From positions 139,001 to 203,000 of the forward strand of contig NC_083400.1 in assembly GCF_030864355.1 (NCBI RefSeq): 64,000 nucleotides of DNA, in the 5' to 3' direction. The position numbers and the translations under genes are program-made. Position 1 is the stretch's first letter. Every line of letters begins with the position of its first letter. Shown here piece after piece: positions 1 to 12,326 of this stretch. The notes beneath the pieces are model-generated. The model did no database searches, was not told where the DNA came from, and worked only from the letters and a program-made list of their open reading frames with translations. The stretch comes from Cutaneotrichosporon cavernicola. Taxonomy: Eukaryota; Basidiomycota; Tremellomycetes; Trichosporonales; Trichosporonaceae.

Positions 1-3000
1 AGCAAGGCAAGTTCAAGGTCGGTTGTACTCACCAAAGGCCTTTGAGAGGGTGGGGAAGGAGGCTCGAGCGAAGGTGTCGACAGAGATCCGTTCTTTTGGT
101 CCTTACTTGGCGAGGAGAGGAAAGGTGATTGTCCGAGCGCAAAGGATGCAAGATGCAGGGGCAGGATGCCAGTGCGCAGAACAATGGAGCGTCTCGTGTA
201 AAGGGGTGACAAGATGCAACGTGTGGCTGGCTGCGGGGGCGGCGAGCACCGCGCGTTGATATAGCTGCTGCTCAGCGTTGAAGCTTCTGCTGCAGCGTCG
301 TTGGCGACGTAGTGGTGAGAGAGTGCAAACTTGCACGCACGAGACCGAGGACTGGTGGTGGTGATGCAGAGGCAAGGATATTGTCTCAGTCCACTGGATT
401 TTGGGGTAGACGGTGTGATGTGTGGAGGGACTGGGGCAAATGCTTGATAAGAGAGCGGCTATTGACCCGAGTAGCAGCAGCGGCAGCAGCAGCAGCTGGC
501 TACCAAGTAAGGCCCATGGACCGTTTGGCAGTTGGATAGTGGATGAATTGCCAGGTACCAAGTGAGACAAGACAAGAGGTCCGGTTGAGTGAGAGAGAGG
601 CAAGGGTTTGTTTGCTCGTCGGATGCTTTGATGGGATGGTTGGATGGGATGGAATGCCAGGTAATGCAACTGACGCAGGTCTGAGACCGAGTTGATGCGT
701 GTTACAGTAATCACAGTAAAGGGTAAGAGCGCGCGCGCGGTCGCACTGGCGGGATAGTGGCGTACGTCTCACTGCGCGAGTGCAGGAGATGCAGGAACTG
801 CAGGGAACAAGACAAGGACGACAATGACACGAAAAGAATGCCAAAGCGCAAGGGTTCGTTCCAAGTTGTGAGTTGTTCAAATGACAACGGGGTCGAGGTC
901 GAGGTCGAGGTCCAAGTCCAAGTCGAGGTCGAGCAACGACCTTGTCGTGAGGAACCAATTGACCGACGAGTGAGAGATAAAGCTAGTAGTGCACACGCAG
1001 AGACAACTGTGCGCGGTCATTCAACTTGTCCCCGGACCGGAGAGGGAGATCTGGAATGGGGATGAGGATTGGGGGGATGGGGGTTAAAACGACCAAACGA
1101 GGGCTTGTGCGCAACGCACGCGCGTAGAGCTTTGAAACCTGCCCAGGCCAAATTCCTAAAAGGGCTAGTCGGCGCCTCGTCCAGGGAGGGGTAATGAATG
1201 TCGATATAAGAGAGAAGGGAGGGGAGGGGAGGGGAGGGAAAGTTGGGGTGGAGGCGGAGGGAATGAGGGAAGGGAGAGAGTCGATGTGGATGGTGATGAC
1301 CGTGAGAGTGGTAGTGAGGAGTCAAGGTGAGTTAGTGAGGTAACTGTAAGGAAGGCTAGGATGGTTTGGCAACGATGGTGCAGAGTTTGAGTGGCTAAGT
1401 GACAAAGTGCGGTAGAAGAGGCAGAAGAGGAGAGGAGGTGGAGTGAGTGGTGGATGGAGGGAAGAGCCAGGCGACGATGACAACTGTTGGCCTTCCTGGT
1501 CTTGATTAAGGGAATAATCAAGGGAAGGGTGCGCAACCAACCACCATCAGGGGGGCGGGCCGGAAACCCCGTCAAAAGCTATCATTTTCATTCAGGTGTC
1601 ATGCCTTGTTGACTGGTCGCAAGGGAAAATATCCTCAGGGCCTATCAAGGAACAAGGGGGACCAAGGGACCATCGAGCGAAAAGGGGGCCTACTGACCCT
1701 GAGAATACTAAATGGTGATATAATGAAAAATGGTCTAGATTCTAGTTGTAAATTCAGCTGATTTCAACTCGGAGGTTAACTTGATTGACGAGAGGCAGGG
1801 TGTAAGTAGAAGAGGGCAAGCAACACAGTATTGGTGGTATGTACGCCACCTACCATTGTAGATGAAGACGGTATCTGTGGCTTGGCGTTACTCTGTGGAT
1901 CGGTGGGCTTGGTTATGGCCAATGGTATAGTTGTATGACCGCGTGGTTGCTGTACTGGCTGTATTGTAAGCGGAGGGCGGTCGTAACTGTACTGTAAGCT
2001 GCTGCAAACAGTGTATCGTAATGGACATGCTTGGATGTTTGGCTCAGTCTGACGCTACCCCGATCATTTCTCCCCTGTAGTCTCGAGTTGGGACCAGACA
2101 GGCAAATAGCACCACACAGGCCAACCTTGCATCTCAATCCGGCAGGCATATCCTCCCCCTTGTCAATACGCCAACGTCTCGCCGTCGCAGGGGTATTTTT
2201 CGCCAGCACCGTCGACTCGTACGTAAGGGTTCGGCGTACAGCGTACAGATGTTGACGAGTTGTTTGCCGCCAATGGCGTACTATAATTCATGGACATTAA
2301 TTCATGTGACGGATAGAGGAGGCGCGTCTACCCGAGTTTGTCGTTTTCACCTCCGACCTCTTATCCTGCCTGAGATCCTGCCATATCCATTCCGTATGTG
2401 AAGGTGATGGCACAGATCTCAGACCTGCGTCATCATCAGGTGTTGGCACTGCCCACTTGCACTTGCACTTGCAAGTCAATGCCACGTCAGGCGTGACGCG
2501 CCGCGCAACCCGCCAAGCCGCCATATTGTACTATTTTGCGGCCATGCCCACCCCGCAGTGACGCCACACCTAGGCTCCGTTACATTACACAGCAACGGAC
2601 GGGGCGACGAGCGACTTAGAGCTAAGCAAAAGACGGAGCAGAGACGGGACTCCCGTACTGCATGTTTAGATTCGACTCCGAGAGTTGACATGGCTGGGCA
2701 TTGCTTCGCTGCCTCCTGAGTGTTGGCTGGGCATTTGGCTCCGTGGGTGGAGGAATGTGGTCCAGGCCTGAAACACCTCGAATCGTTCTCAGCAGTCACA
2801 TTCTTGTTAAAATGTTCCATGTACGGAGAGAGGGAGAGAGGGACCGTCCGCCACTAGAAGAGCTACTAGAAGAGGAGGAAGAGCGAAGAACATTGCCAGC
2901 CTCCAGCCTCAAATCGCGGGAATATCAACCAGGTCAGGCACATGTGCCGCCGCGGAAAGCGGGAGTGGGTTTCTAAGCTCGCACTGTTACAACAGTGGGA

Positions 3001-4102
3001 TCACTGGTACGATCTCCAGTGTCCAATGCCGTTCCTATTCCCACAGTGATCGCGGGTGCCTCCAATCCCGGTGGCAAACTCGTATCATAGAACACAGAGG
3101 ATAGAATGAGCGCTGATGTGAGAAACGGACTTGGACTTGAGACTCGACTGGGACATGGACTGACGTGTGTCTTCACCTAGGTTGGTCACGCAATGTGCCA
3201 GCGATAATTGACGCGTCCGATTCCAGCTGTACACGTACACGTACACACACGTACACGTTCACGCACGGGCGTTACTGGATCTGTGTGGAATGGGTTGGGA
3301 CTTGATTGCCCCATCCCATCCCCGATGGCGGCAGATGACAAGTCTTGTTGAGGCAAGGATCCAAAGTACGGGATCGGTTTAGGTTACACTACCCAGAGCT
3401 GACGACGCCGGCGACATGTACGACGCGGCGTCTATTGCTGCAGTCAGACCACTGTAAAGCAGCGCACGGGATGCCAGTCAAGGAGAGTACGGCGTCAAGT
3501 ACAGGTGACCTCCGCACATCTTGGGCGAGGCGAGGTGGCGGTATGCGTGAGTAGGTCCCGGGTTCGCGTTAGCGCGCGGTTTTAGAACCCGTGCGGCCAC
3601 GTAGTGCGTCACCCGACTTGCCAACGCGACGGAGGTCGCCAGTAACGTACGCAACCCGCAAGACCCCGCTGTCAGTCTACCCCAACTGTCATGCCCATCT
3701 ACTGCATCGTCTAGTCTCTAGCTTAGAGCTTGGAGAAGATTCTGGTTGTCAGCTTTCATCAAGGACTATGCAGCTGAACCGCCAGTGTTTCTGCGCACAG
3801 AAACTCCAGGTTTGTTCGCTTTGTTGCGTACGATGCCGACATCCTTTCGACTGGACGTCGCCACTCAGATCCAGCTTCAGGCTCCCTCTGCCTGTCATTT
3901 GCTCAGTAGCGAAGAACACGGCCTGGAAGCCGGCTCGCAGCACAGCGCTCGGGCCATGCCAGACCGTTCTTCTGCTGCCCCGCCAGGACACGAGTAGGAC
4001 ACGGCCAGATCCACTGCCATACAAAGCCCAGCACGCACGCGCCTGCTTTCCCCACTCGTCTACCCCTCCACCAGCTGCTTTTTGTCACACACACACACAC
4101 AC
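1..4102. other. Gene-free stretch, about 4.1 kb, with simple repeats
   Basis: No reading frame here shows a recognisable protein family or a convincing exon chain. The first about 1.6 kb is strongly purine-rich on the + strand, so pyrimidine-rich on the - strand, which resembles the CT-rich leaders seen just upstream of other genes in this window. It may therefore be promoter and leader of a minus-strand gene lying left of position 1 (inference). Low-complexity pieces are a CAG-type run near 475-500, a GAGGTC/CAAGTC hexamer run at 894-935, a G-run block near 1216-1239, a TTGCAC run near 2456-2472, a GTACAC run near 3230-3260 and a CA run near 4087-4106. This is the longest stretch in the window without a gene. 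Confidence 0.6.
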
Positions 4103-5271
4103 TCACTCGTCAATAATCCAAGCCTGGTCCCACAGCTCGACGTCGAGCGCGAATCCGTCCTTCTTGCCCTCACGATCGATGCGCCCGCCCAGCTCGCACC
4201 CCTTGCGCACACACGCCAGGTCGCCCTTGCGCATGCGCAACAAAGGGCAGTAGTCGTTACCGCCGTCACCGACGTAGACAATCTTGTCCCATGCCTCCTT
4301 GCCGCCGTGCTCAGCAAGCCAGGCGTCAAGCTCGTCACCCTTGCACATGTTCGGCAGGCAGCCGACCGTGCAGCCGTGCTGGGGGCCGTCAGCGGGCAGA
4401 CGCCGCCCGATGTGCAGCCGGTCGCCGTCCCAGCGCGAAGGGTTCGTGATGACCTTGTTGAAGAGGTGACCGAGGCCGTGGTGCTGGTGTGAGCGGGGCT
4501 ACAGGAGAGGAACGGAAGAGTGCTTATCCACAGCTTACGTCCGAATATCTCAGCTCTGACTCACCTCGAGGATAGTGCCGATGTAGACCTCGTTCGAGTT
4601 GGAGAGGCAGAGGAAGGTGGTCTCTCCCCGGTGCTTGAGGCCGTTGACCGCGCGCTTCATCGCGGGGTGCTGTGTGTGAGCAGTGTACGGATTAGGAGAG
4701 CGTCAGGAGCTGGAGAAGAAGGCAACAGCCCATTCGACCTCCCTCGGTTTGCCTGTTCCGCAGAGAGCAAGGTCCAGAGACTGCCCAACGAGGCAGGTCC
4801 TTCCTCCAACCCTGCAAACATCTGTAACGCACCACAGGGAGCTGACGGAGGGCATCGAGCACCTGCTCCTTCTTGTACCCGGCGTTGAAGAGGTCCTCCA
4901 TGGTCTGGTCGCTGATGTCAGCTTGAAGTTCACATGTAACAGCTGAGACCGAGAGGAGAATCCACGGCTGCGCACGTGCGTGGGCTGGTGACCGCATTGG
5001 CACCAGGAGAGGTTGAGAGGAAAGGCAGGGGAGGGTGGAGAAGGGACGTAAGTGGGGAAGAGAAGCAGGCGGAGGAGGCAGATAAGGGCTGAAGACGTGT
5101 GGACATCGGCACCATCACTCACACAACATCAGGCATGCACTGGCTGCCGGCGCTCTTGCGGTTCTGGAGCGTGCGACGGAGGCTGGTGTCGAGGACCTCG
5201 AAGACCCAGCGGTCCGTGTCCTGGTCGACGAAGGACCAGTCAAAGTCGAAGACGACGAGATTCTTGGGCAT
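4103..5271 (-). CDS. PHOSPHO-type HAD-superfamily phosphatase
   Basis: The predicted protein has about 240 residues in four exons. The N-terminus VVFDFDWSFVDQDTD carries the HAD nucleophile motif DxD. The third exon has LCLSNSNEVYIG, corresponding to HAD motif II. The last exon has VGDGGNDYCP, the motif III/IV aspartates typical of the PHOSPHO1/PHOSPHO2 branch, which hydrolyses small phosphomonoesters such as phosphocholine, phosphoethanolamine or pyridoxal phosphate. The substrate here is not determined. The ATG at 5271 is the first Met directly before the catalytic strand. The first intron starts with GTGAGT and ends GCTGACATCAG near 4915. The third intron runs GTGAGTCAG to CAG near 4500. 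It is a soluble protein with no signal peptide. The family assignment is firm; a membrane or cytosolic role is unknown. Confidence 0.85.
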
Positions 5272-6699
5272 GTTTGGACGAGTTGGAATAAGAAGAGGAT
5301 TAAAAGGACAGCCTAGAGAGAGAGCGCTGGGCAAGGTGAGATGACCCGGGGCTGGGGTTCGAGTGGAAGGTGGAGGTCGGGGAAAACTCGCAAAGCGAGG
5401 TGGAGGTCACTCCGATCAGCCAACATATGTATGCCACCGTGGGAAACTTGACGATTCTGACCAAGACGATGTGAACAATGTCTACACTCCCAGCCCGTTA
5501 CTCTCCGTCTTCAGAGCAGGAAGAGTACGTTAAAAAAACCGCAGATCAAAGGGTCCAATACCACACACTCCCCAATCCGACTTAGATCCCTTACGGCGCC
5601 AAAAACGTTGCTCCAGACACCTCTGGAACTCTCAATACACTAGGAGGGAGTCGAACCCCCGCCGAACGCATGGCAAGCGTCCATGATACCGTTTCACCAC
5701 TAGTGTTGTGGTTTGAGAAGTGTGCAGGTTGAACAAAAGGTGCCCGACGGTCGGCGGAACTGGGGTTATAAGCTTATCCAGAACCTCTACGGCAAGTGGA
5801 CTTGTTCTTTGGGCGGATTTAAGACGTCATGGGCGGTATTGAGGCCTCAAGTGTCCGTCGATGATGTATGGGATGAAAGATTGGTTCGCATGGGTAGATG
5901 TGGGAGGGGTGGCGGCCAGGTTGGACAGTACAGTAGCCGACCGCGACTGGTAGTCCTCTCTGTCCCACTCTTAATGCAGCCGATCTTCGTATTGGTCATT
6001 TGAAATGCTTTAAAATGAGAGTATGCGGTTTGAACCGATTTGAATCGCCCTCGTATTGAGTATCAATAATCATTGAAGGAGTGGGGCAGGGGCACGGTTT
6101 TTCGTTAACCAAAGAGCAAAGGAGTTAGGGGCTGCTGCAATCCTGGCTGTCCTGCCTGCTCTTGCTTAAAACGAGAATCGTCTGTGTCCTATTCCCCTGC
6201 CCCACTCTTACGGCTCTCAGCTTATCTTTGAGTCGTCAGAGCATCAGAATCCTCTACAGGGGTACCAGTCTGCACACCCTCGCAATCCCATCCAGACGAC
6301 TAATTTGCGGGAATCGGGCTGATCCCACTCGCTCTCCTTCGACTCGTAACGGTAATTGTAACGAGGAAGCGATGGAGCATACACATGGATCCTGGTCGCA
6401 CACCCTCCAGGTTCCAGGCTAGTAGAGGCGCCACATCTGGGACTCGCAGTCTGAGCGGCTTCAGCCCAGGAGAGTACATCTTCAAGAGGACAGTGACGTT
6501 GGGCCAATCTTAACACTGCAAGGATCCCAGCTGGTTCTTTTGAACGTCGTCTTCGCTTTCACCGTCCTCGATCGTCCTGCCGGCCCCCGTCACCAACCAG
6601 TTCCATACTCCAACCAATCAATCACAACCAATGCCTATGCCTAACAGTGCTAAGTGAGTACGTCCGTCCTCATTCTCCCGATCTCCTATGCCTCTATGC
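5272..6699. other. Intergenic region between phosphatase and LYS4, containing a tRNA
   Basis: It holds the promoter of the phosphatase gene, one tRNA-Gly gene (5636-5706) and the 3' flank of LYS4. Apart from the tRNA no structured or coding signal was recognised. The 96-codon frame at 5713 has no family features and lies directly upstream of the tRNA 5' end, so it is treated as chance. Confidence 0.5.
5636..5706 (-). tRNA. tRNA-Gly (GCC)
   Basis: Read on the - strand, the 7-bp acceptor stem ACACTAG/CTAGTGT pairs perfectly and is followed by discriminator A. The anticodon stem GACGC/GCGTT encloses the loop TTGCCAT, giving anticodon GCC. The T arm contains GGTTCGACT. There is no intron. The 71-nt sequence is identical to the copies at 18416-18486 and 33721-33791. 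Confidence 0.95.
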
Positions 6700-8986
6700 C
6701 TACTGGAGCGACGCGCGAATGAAGCCTTCCAAGCCGCCGTTGACCCACAGCTCCTGCACCGACCGTCCAACCCGCGCAGAGGGGTAGTGCTTCTCCCCCT
6801 CGGCCCCCATAGAGAGGGTGACGCCCCCGTTCCGCGTGTCAATCTTGACTCGCCAGTCCTGGGGAATGACAGTGAGGTTTCCGTCCTTGCCGCCCGCGCC
6901 ACGGACGTCGTCCTTGGCAAACCACTTGGTGAGGTCCTCGACGAGCTCGGGCGCCTCGATGAGGATCAGGCCGTTATTGATCGAGTTGCGCTTGAAGATG
7001 TCGCCAAAGCTTCCGCAGATGACGAGCGGGATGCCAGCGTTCTTGATGGCTGTGGCGGCCTGCTCGCGCGACGAACCAGTGCCAAAGTTGTAGCCGGAGA
7101 AGAGGATGGGAGTCGCGTTGGCGGTGTCCTTGGCGCGCAGGTCCTTGATCGTCGACGCGAAGAGTGGGTCATAGTTCTCCATCACGACCTCGGCCTGGCG
7201 CTCAGGAGTAATGTCGTCCTGGTACGTGTACTTGCCGGGGTACATGCCGTCGGTGGTCAGGTTGTCCTGGGGCGCAAAGACGAGCGGACCCTCAAAGTAC
7301 TCGGGGAAGCCGGGGAGGAGGGGCTCAGCCTCTCCTGTCGCGGCAGGGGGAGCGGCAGGGGACGCCTCAATGCTGAACTTGGGCACGTCGTACTGTGGGA
7401 GCGAGGCGAGGTCCATCGAGTCGGGGCCACAGATCTCGCCCTTGGCAGCAGACGCGGCGACAACGGCAGGAGACGCCAGGTACGCGATGGCGTCGGGCGA
7501 GCCCATGCGTCCCTTGTAGTTGCGGTTGGTGGCCGAGATACCGACCTCGCCCTTCTCGAGAAGACCAACACCAAGGCCAATGCACGGCCCACAACCAGCG
7601 GGAAGCGTCTTGGCACCGGCCGCAACGAGTGCCTGCCAGTCACCAGCAGCCTCAGCATCCTCCTGCACGCGGCTCGAGGCGGCGGCAATGTAGAACTCGA
7701 CACCAGGAGCAATCTTCTTGCCGCGCAGCACATCAGCGGCCGCCTTGATGTCACTCGCGCGCGAGTTGGTACACGACACGAGATACGCCTTGTTGATCTT
7801 GATCGGCTTCTCCATGAGCTTGGGGAGCGCGGTCGCGACCTTGACCGAGTTGGGGCCCGAGACGTGCGGCACAAGAGTCGACAGGTCGAGGTGCAGGCGC
7901 GAGGCGTAGTGGGCTCCGGGGTCGGCAGCGACCCGCTCAGCAAGCGACTGCTCCAAGCGCTCGTCGTTCAGGCGCGGGTGAGTCCCGTCGGACGGTACGG
8001 TCGACGAAGGCGAGATGAACTTGCGCAGCTCGGCCTTACGGATCAGACCGCGGTACCACTCGGCAAGCGTGTAGTCGACGGGGAACACGCCGGCGACGGC
8101 GCCCCACTCTGTCGTCATGTTCGCAATGGTCAGGCGCTCGTCGACCGAGAGGTGCTCGATGCCTGAGCCGGTGAACTCAATGGCCGCGTTCAGCACCTGG
8201 TCCTCGTTGAAGAGGCCGGCCAGAGCCACGATGACGTCCTTGCCGGTGACGCCCGGCGAGAGCTTGCCGTCAAGCGAGACCTGGACGACGCGGGGAATCT
8301 GCCACCAGAACTTGCCGGTAGCCCAGATGCCGCTGGATATTAGCTCTGATTCTAGCTGCCGTCGGCAACTCACGCAGCATCTGTGCGCACGATCGCGGTA
8401 CCGAGGCACCCGACGCCGCCGTAATGGTTCGAGTGCGAGTCGGACGCAACGACCATCTTGCCGGGCCACGCGTAGCCCTCCTCGACAACGATCTGGTGGC
8501 CAATACCGCGGCCGGCAGGGTAAAAGTCAACGCCTTGCTGCTTGGCGAACGCCTCGATGCGCTTGTACTTGTTGACGTTGGTCTCGGACTTGTTCTGGAC
8601 ATCGTGGTCGAGCGTGAAGATGGGCTGGCGCGGGTTATCGAGCTTGGAGCAATCGAGGGAGAGGAACTTTGAGATGACGGGACCGGTATTGTCGTGGGTC
8701 ATCCTGACATTATTAGGCCTTCCGCAGTGGGTGGCGACATCGGGCAGAGGGAGAAGCTTTCGTCTTCTCTTCCGCGCCCATCGTACAATAAACACACTCA
8801 CACATGCTCTGGCCTGATCATCACATAGTCGCCCGAGCGAACCTTGGCCGTGGGGGGAAGGTCGACCGCATACTTCTGGACAATCTTCTCAACGAGCGTC
8901 TGGGGTGTAGAGACCGTCGCGTACGTGCGAAGAGTGCGCGAGCAGGCGGGGAGAACGCGGTGTCGCGCGAGCACGACGAGAGGCAT
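6700..8986 (-). CDS. LYS4: Homoaconitase, mitochondrial
   Basis: This 4Fe-4S hydro-lyase converts homocitrate to homoisocitrate via homoaconitate in the fungal alpha-aminoadipate lysine pathway, in the mitochondrial matrix. Three exons give about 715 residues. The first about 25 residues ([20 protein letters not shown]) are basic and Ser/Thr-rich, as expected for a matrix-targeting peptide. Exon 2 has VMTHDNTG and [14 protein letters not shown]. Exon 3 holds the iron-sulfur cysteines in SCTNSR and AGCGPC, then [13 protein letters not shown] and the C-terminal swivel domain. Junctions are GAGCATGT/GTGAGT near 8803 and GCTGC/GTGAGT near 8370. The ATG at 8986 is chosen; upstream in-frame codons offer only TTG. 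Length matches the family. A long open frame on the opposite strand is a shadow. Confidence 0.95.
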
Positions 8987-10229
8987 GGTTATGGCGTTGG
9001 AGGGAGTGTTTTGAAGAGACAAAGTTGAGAGTGGAATCGGGCAAAGTTGGTTGGCTCGGTCAAGCGCGACTCGACTTTAATGGCGACATCGGATATCTTC
9101 GGCGACGAACCGGTCACGTGATAGAGCGGATTTGTGTCGCCGCTGCTCTCCGAGCTGGGTTAACGAATGAGGCATCGGAGGCAGCGAACGCGTCTCAAGT
9201 GGTGACGACTGGAGATGATGGGACGGCACAGGTCGGCGCGCGTGATTAGATAGTGTCGCGCGATTGTATAATCCATGGTGGGTTGAGTGGATTGTGCCGA
9301 GATTGCGCGGAAAATGAATCCACGGAGGGCTTGCCTGGGGAGAGAACAAAGGCGTCTGATTAGATATGCAGAATACATCGTATCCCGGGTCAGCGCTTGA
9401 GAATTGAGGGCTTGAGAGTCTTGCCAGAGTACTTATGCATGAGTGCATTGTTGCTTGGGTGGGGTGGTCCATTATTTTGCTGCCCAGAATATCCAGAATG
9501 CATCGAATGATCAGACGCGTTGATATGTTGGTATGGTACACTCATTACGTCATCCACGCTCTGTCAATACCATCCATGTCGTTAAACCACCAGAAACAGA
9601 AACATGGTCGCTGTCAACAAACGGAAAGGGGGGCGTAAGAAGCCATTTGCAGCTTGGGGCCGGTTTCGCTGGAATCTACTCGACTTTTTCTGTGACCCAG
9701 CCACCGCGGACCCCCACTCGGCCATATGGAGCAACCCAGGACAATCAGTTCCCCGCAATGGTTCACGTTAGGCCGATGCGCCCACTCTGGGCTCTGATTC
9801 TATGCAGGTCAAGCATGCCTCATTCCTTACTTTGTCACTAGTGAGTCGCCATTCGGTGATCCGTGATCCGTAATCAAGATGCTCTTAGAACTAGCGGAAG
9901 GCCGCTCCGACTGATTATAGGAATAGGACATGGTAATGGGGTACTGTATTACGGGTTCTGCGGAGTGCGGTGATTTAAAAGTGTTGGATCATAACAATTG
10001 CGGTGATGTCACCACCATTCCTCCGCATCGGAATCAACATCTCCGGAGTCCGGCTGCTCCTCCATTCATATGATTGCTAACCCTTCCCACCTCTCTTGAT
10101 CTTCGTAACTCACTCAAAGTTATCCATCCACTCTAGCTCGTTGCTGTGGTCTTTTGTCTTTAACCTTTGCTCAGCCTTCCCAGCTCTCCCCTCCTTCAAT
10201 CCCCCACCATCCTTCGCACACTCGCCAGA
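8987..10229. other. Divergent intergenic region between LYS4 and maleylacetate reductase
   Basis: About 1.24 kb separates two divergently transcribed metabolic genes, so it should contain both promoters. A CT-rich tract lies just before the reductase start (10130-10220). No tRNA, repeat or convincing exon was found. Nothing specific such as a Lys14-like or other operator can be named from the sequence alone. Confidence 0.5.
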
Positions 10230-11793
10230 ATGCGCCCGTGGACTTTCGAGGCGCACATCCCCCGCACCGTGTTCGGGCAGGGAACGCTCTCCAAGATTCC
10301 CGAGGAGGTTGAGAAGCTCGGCGGAAAGAGCGTGCTCATCGTCACTGAGGACACGGACCGGCAGATTGCGCTTGCGGAGCGTATTGGCAACGACCTCGGC
10401 AAGGACCGCGTGGCTGGTGTGTGAGTCTTCTTGGGCAGTGGGTAGAGGAAATGGATTATGAATGGGCGGGGAGGTGTGGACTTGGAAGAGTCCATTGGGT
10501 CCTCGGGATAGGGAGACCCGACTCCGAGCTCCGAGAATCCGAGGGGTTTGGCATTGGGTATCCATTGTCTTGTGAGGGACCTCTCTGTGGTCGTCCAGCA
10601 CTTTGCGTCCCTCTCGGCCATGCGGACGACCAAGTCAAGATGGTGGAGTCGACCATGGCTCGGTCTGGTGGACGAGCAGGTTGCTCGTCCATGCGCCCAC
10701 TTTGCGTTGCAAGCTTGGCGTCGGCTGCAGTCTAGAGGGCAGAGGTGGGGGAGGCACAGAACGACGTCATCAGAACTCCACTAACAGCAGGTGCACCGAT
10801 GCTGTCATGCACACCCCCGAGGACGTAACGAACAAGGCGCTCGAGCAGCTCAAGGCATCCAAGGCGGACTGCTTGGTGAGTGACTTGCCGATGGCAGCTG
10901 GGCGTTGGTTACCTGCGTGTGCCGTTCTGCGTTTTGCAGCATTGCTACACCCAGACAAGCCAAGCCCTCGACCACTACTCAACGCTAACACTTAGGTCTC
11001 TGTCGGCGGCGGATCCACCGTCGGTCTAGGCAAGGCTCTTGCCATCCGCACTGGCATCCCCCACATCGCCGTGCCCACAACTTACGCTGGGTCGGAGGCG
11101 ACGCCCATCCTCGGCGAGACGGTGAACAAGCTTAAGACGACTCGCTCCGACCCCAAGATCCTTCCCAACACTATCGTCTACGACGTGGACCTGACGCTTT
11201 CCCTCCCGGCCCAGTTGACGTACACGTCCGGTATGAATGCGATCGCGCACTGCGTCGAGGCGCTCTACTCGCCCACCATCAACCCGATTATCGAGGGTGT
11301 TGCAATTTCAGGCATCACCAACCTCTACCACGCCCTGTTGAAGCTCAAGGACGCCCCGAACGACATTGATGCCCGCGCACAGGCACAGCAGGGAGCGTAC
11401 GCGGCTGGCGTATGTCTCGGACACGTGGGTATGGCCATCCACCACAAGCTATGCCACACCCTGGGTGGGACCTTCAACCTGCCGCACGCGCAGACGCACA
11501 CCGTTGTCCTGCCCCACGCCATGGCGTATAACATGGAAGCCGCTCCTGTGGCCATGAACCAGATTGCCAAGGCTATCGGGACCGATGGATCGCCAGCCCA
11601 GGCACTGTGGGAGCTCGAGAAGGCTCTCGGGACTGTCCAGAGCCTCGAATCGCTCGGACTCAAGAAAGAGGACCTTGAGGTCGCTGCCGACCTCGCTGCA
11701 AAGGCCCAGTACCCTAACCCGGCGCCGCTTGAGCGTGGCAAGCTCCTCGCACTCCTCGAGAACGCGTTCTACGGTCGCCCGCCGTCTGCGTAG
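10230..11793 (+). CDS. Maleylacetate reductase (iron-type alcohol dehydrogenase family)
   Basis: It reduces maleylacetate to 3-oxoadipate with NAD(P)H, the step that feeds hydroxyquinol-type aromatic degradation into the 3-oxoadipate pathway. Three exons give about 365 residues, the usual length. Exon 1 (MRPWTFEAHIPRTVFGQG) is the typical N-terminus; exon 2 starts near 10792 after a long first intron of about 367 nt; exon 3 starts after TTAG near 10996. Visible motifs are GGGSTVGLGKALA (nucleotide-binding), PTTYAGSEATPILGETV, TSGMNAIAHCVEALY and HHKLCHTLGGTFNLPHAQTH. These fit maleylacetate reductase better than the general Fe-dependent alcohol dehydrogenases. The next gene downstream on the same strand encodes an acyl-CoA ligase, which is compatible with a shared catabolic role. 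Confidence 0.9.
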
Positions 11794-12326
11794 GTCCTCA
11801 ATGTATGCCCCGCAGTACGGTGTGGTAACGGTAGAAATGGACCGCGATCCCGGCTCTGACGCGAGATGTAAACCAGATGTATGATGTATCTGTGGGATTG
11901 GCTTGTCGTACTGTCGTGACGTGTCATTGTGTGTCATGGTCAAGGGCGTGCATCTGTGTTTGATACTGTAATCCTACCAAATCACCTCTGGACTGGTAGG
12001 CTGGTAGGCAAGGCGCTTCAACCCTCTGATGTAGATGGCAAAGGAGGCAAGCAACCTGCAGGTCCAGGATATGATCTCGGCTTCACCGGATGCATGTTGC
12101 CGAGCTTGTAACTTGTCGGTGTTCGGGGAGATTGGCAGACGGAGGAGACCGAAAACGGCCCACCAGCTTAACCAACTGGTAAAGTAACCGAACACCACAT
12201 GCCGTAGCCCATAGACGGGTTGTGAGTTTAACGTCATGGCCACCGACACATCGAGCTGAGCCTTAGCCATATACATGTCGGTTGTCGCGATCACGAACCC
12301 CGAATCCAATCCATAACCTCCCCACC
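11794..12326. other. Intergenic region between maleylacetate reductase and acyl-CoA ligase
   Basis: About 530 nt between two genes on the same strand. It should hold the terminator of the first and promoter of the second. No further feature was recognised. Confidence 0.5.

Noticed and set aside
103..714. 203-codon minus-strand frame near the left edge
   Set aside because: Leu/Pro/Ser/His-rich low-complexity text from a pyrimidine-rich strand; no domain, and no real ATG-supported exon chain.
3591..4253. 220-codon + strand frame before the phosphatase
   Set aside because: Composition is random, it runs through a CA repeat into the antisense of the phosphatase, and no family is visible.
6688..8166. 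492-codon open frame on the + strand opposite LYS4
   Set aside because: It lies wholly antisense to the homoaconitase exon and has no recognisable domain; GC-rich codon bias creates it.
9077..9541. 154-codon minus-strand frame between LYS4 and the reductase
   Set aside because: No motif, no splice support, and it lies in a divergent promoter region.
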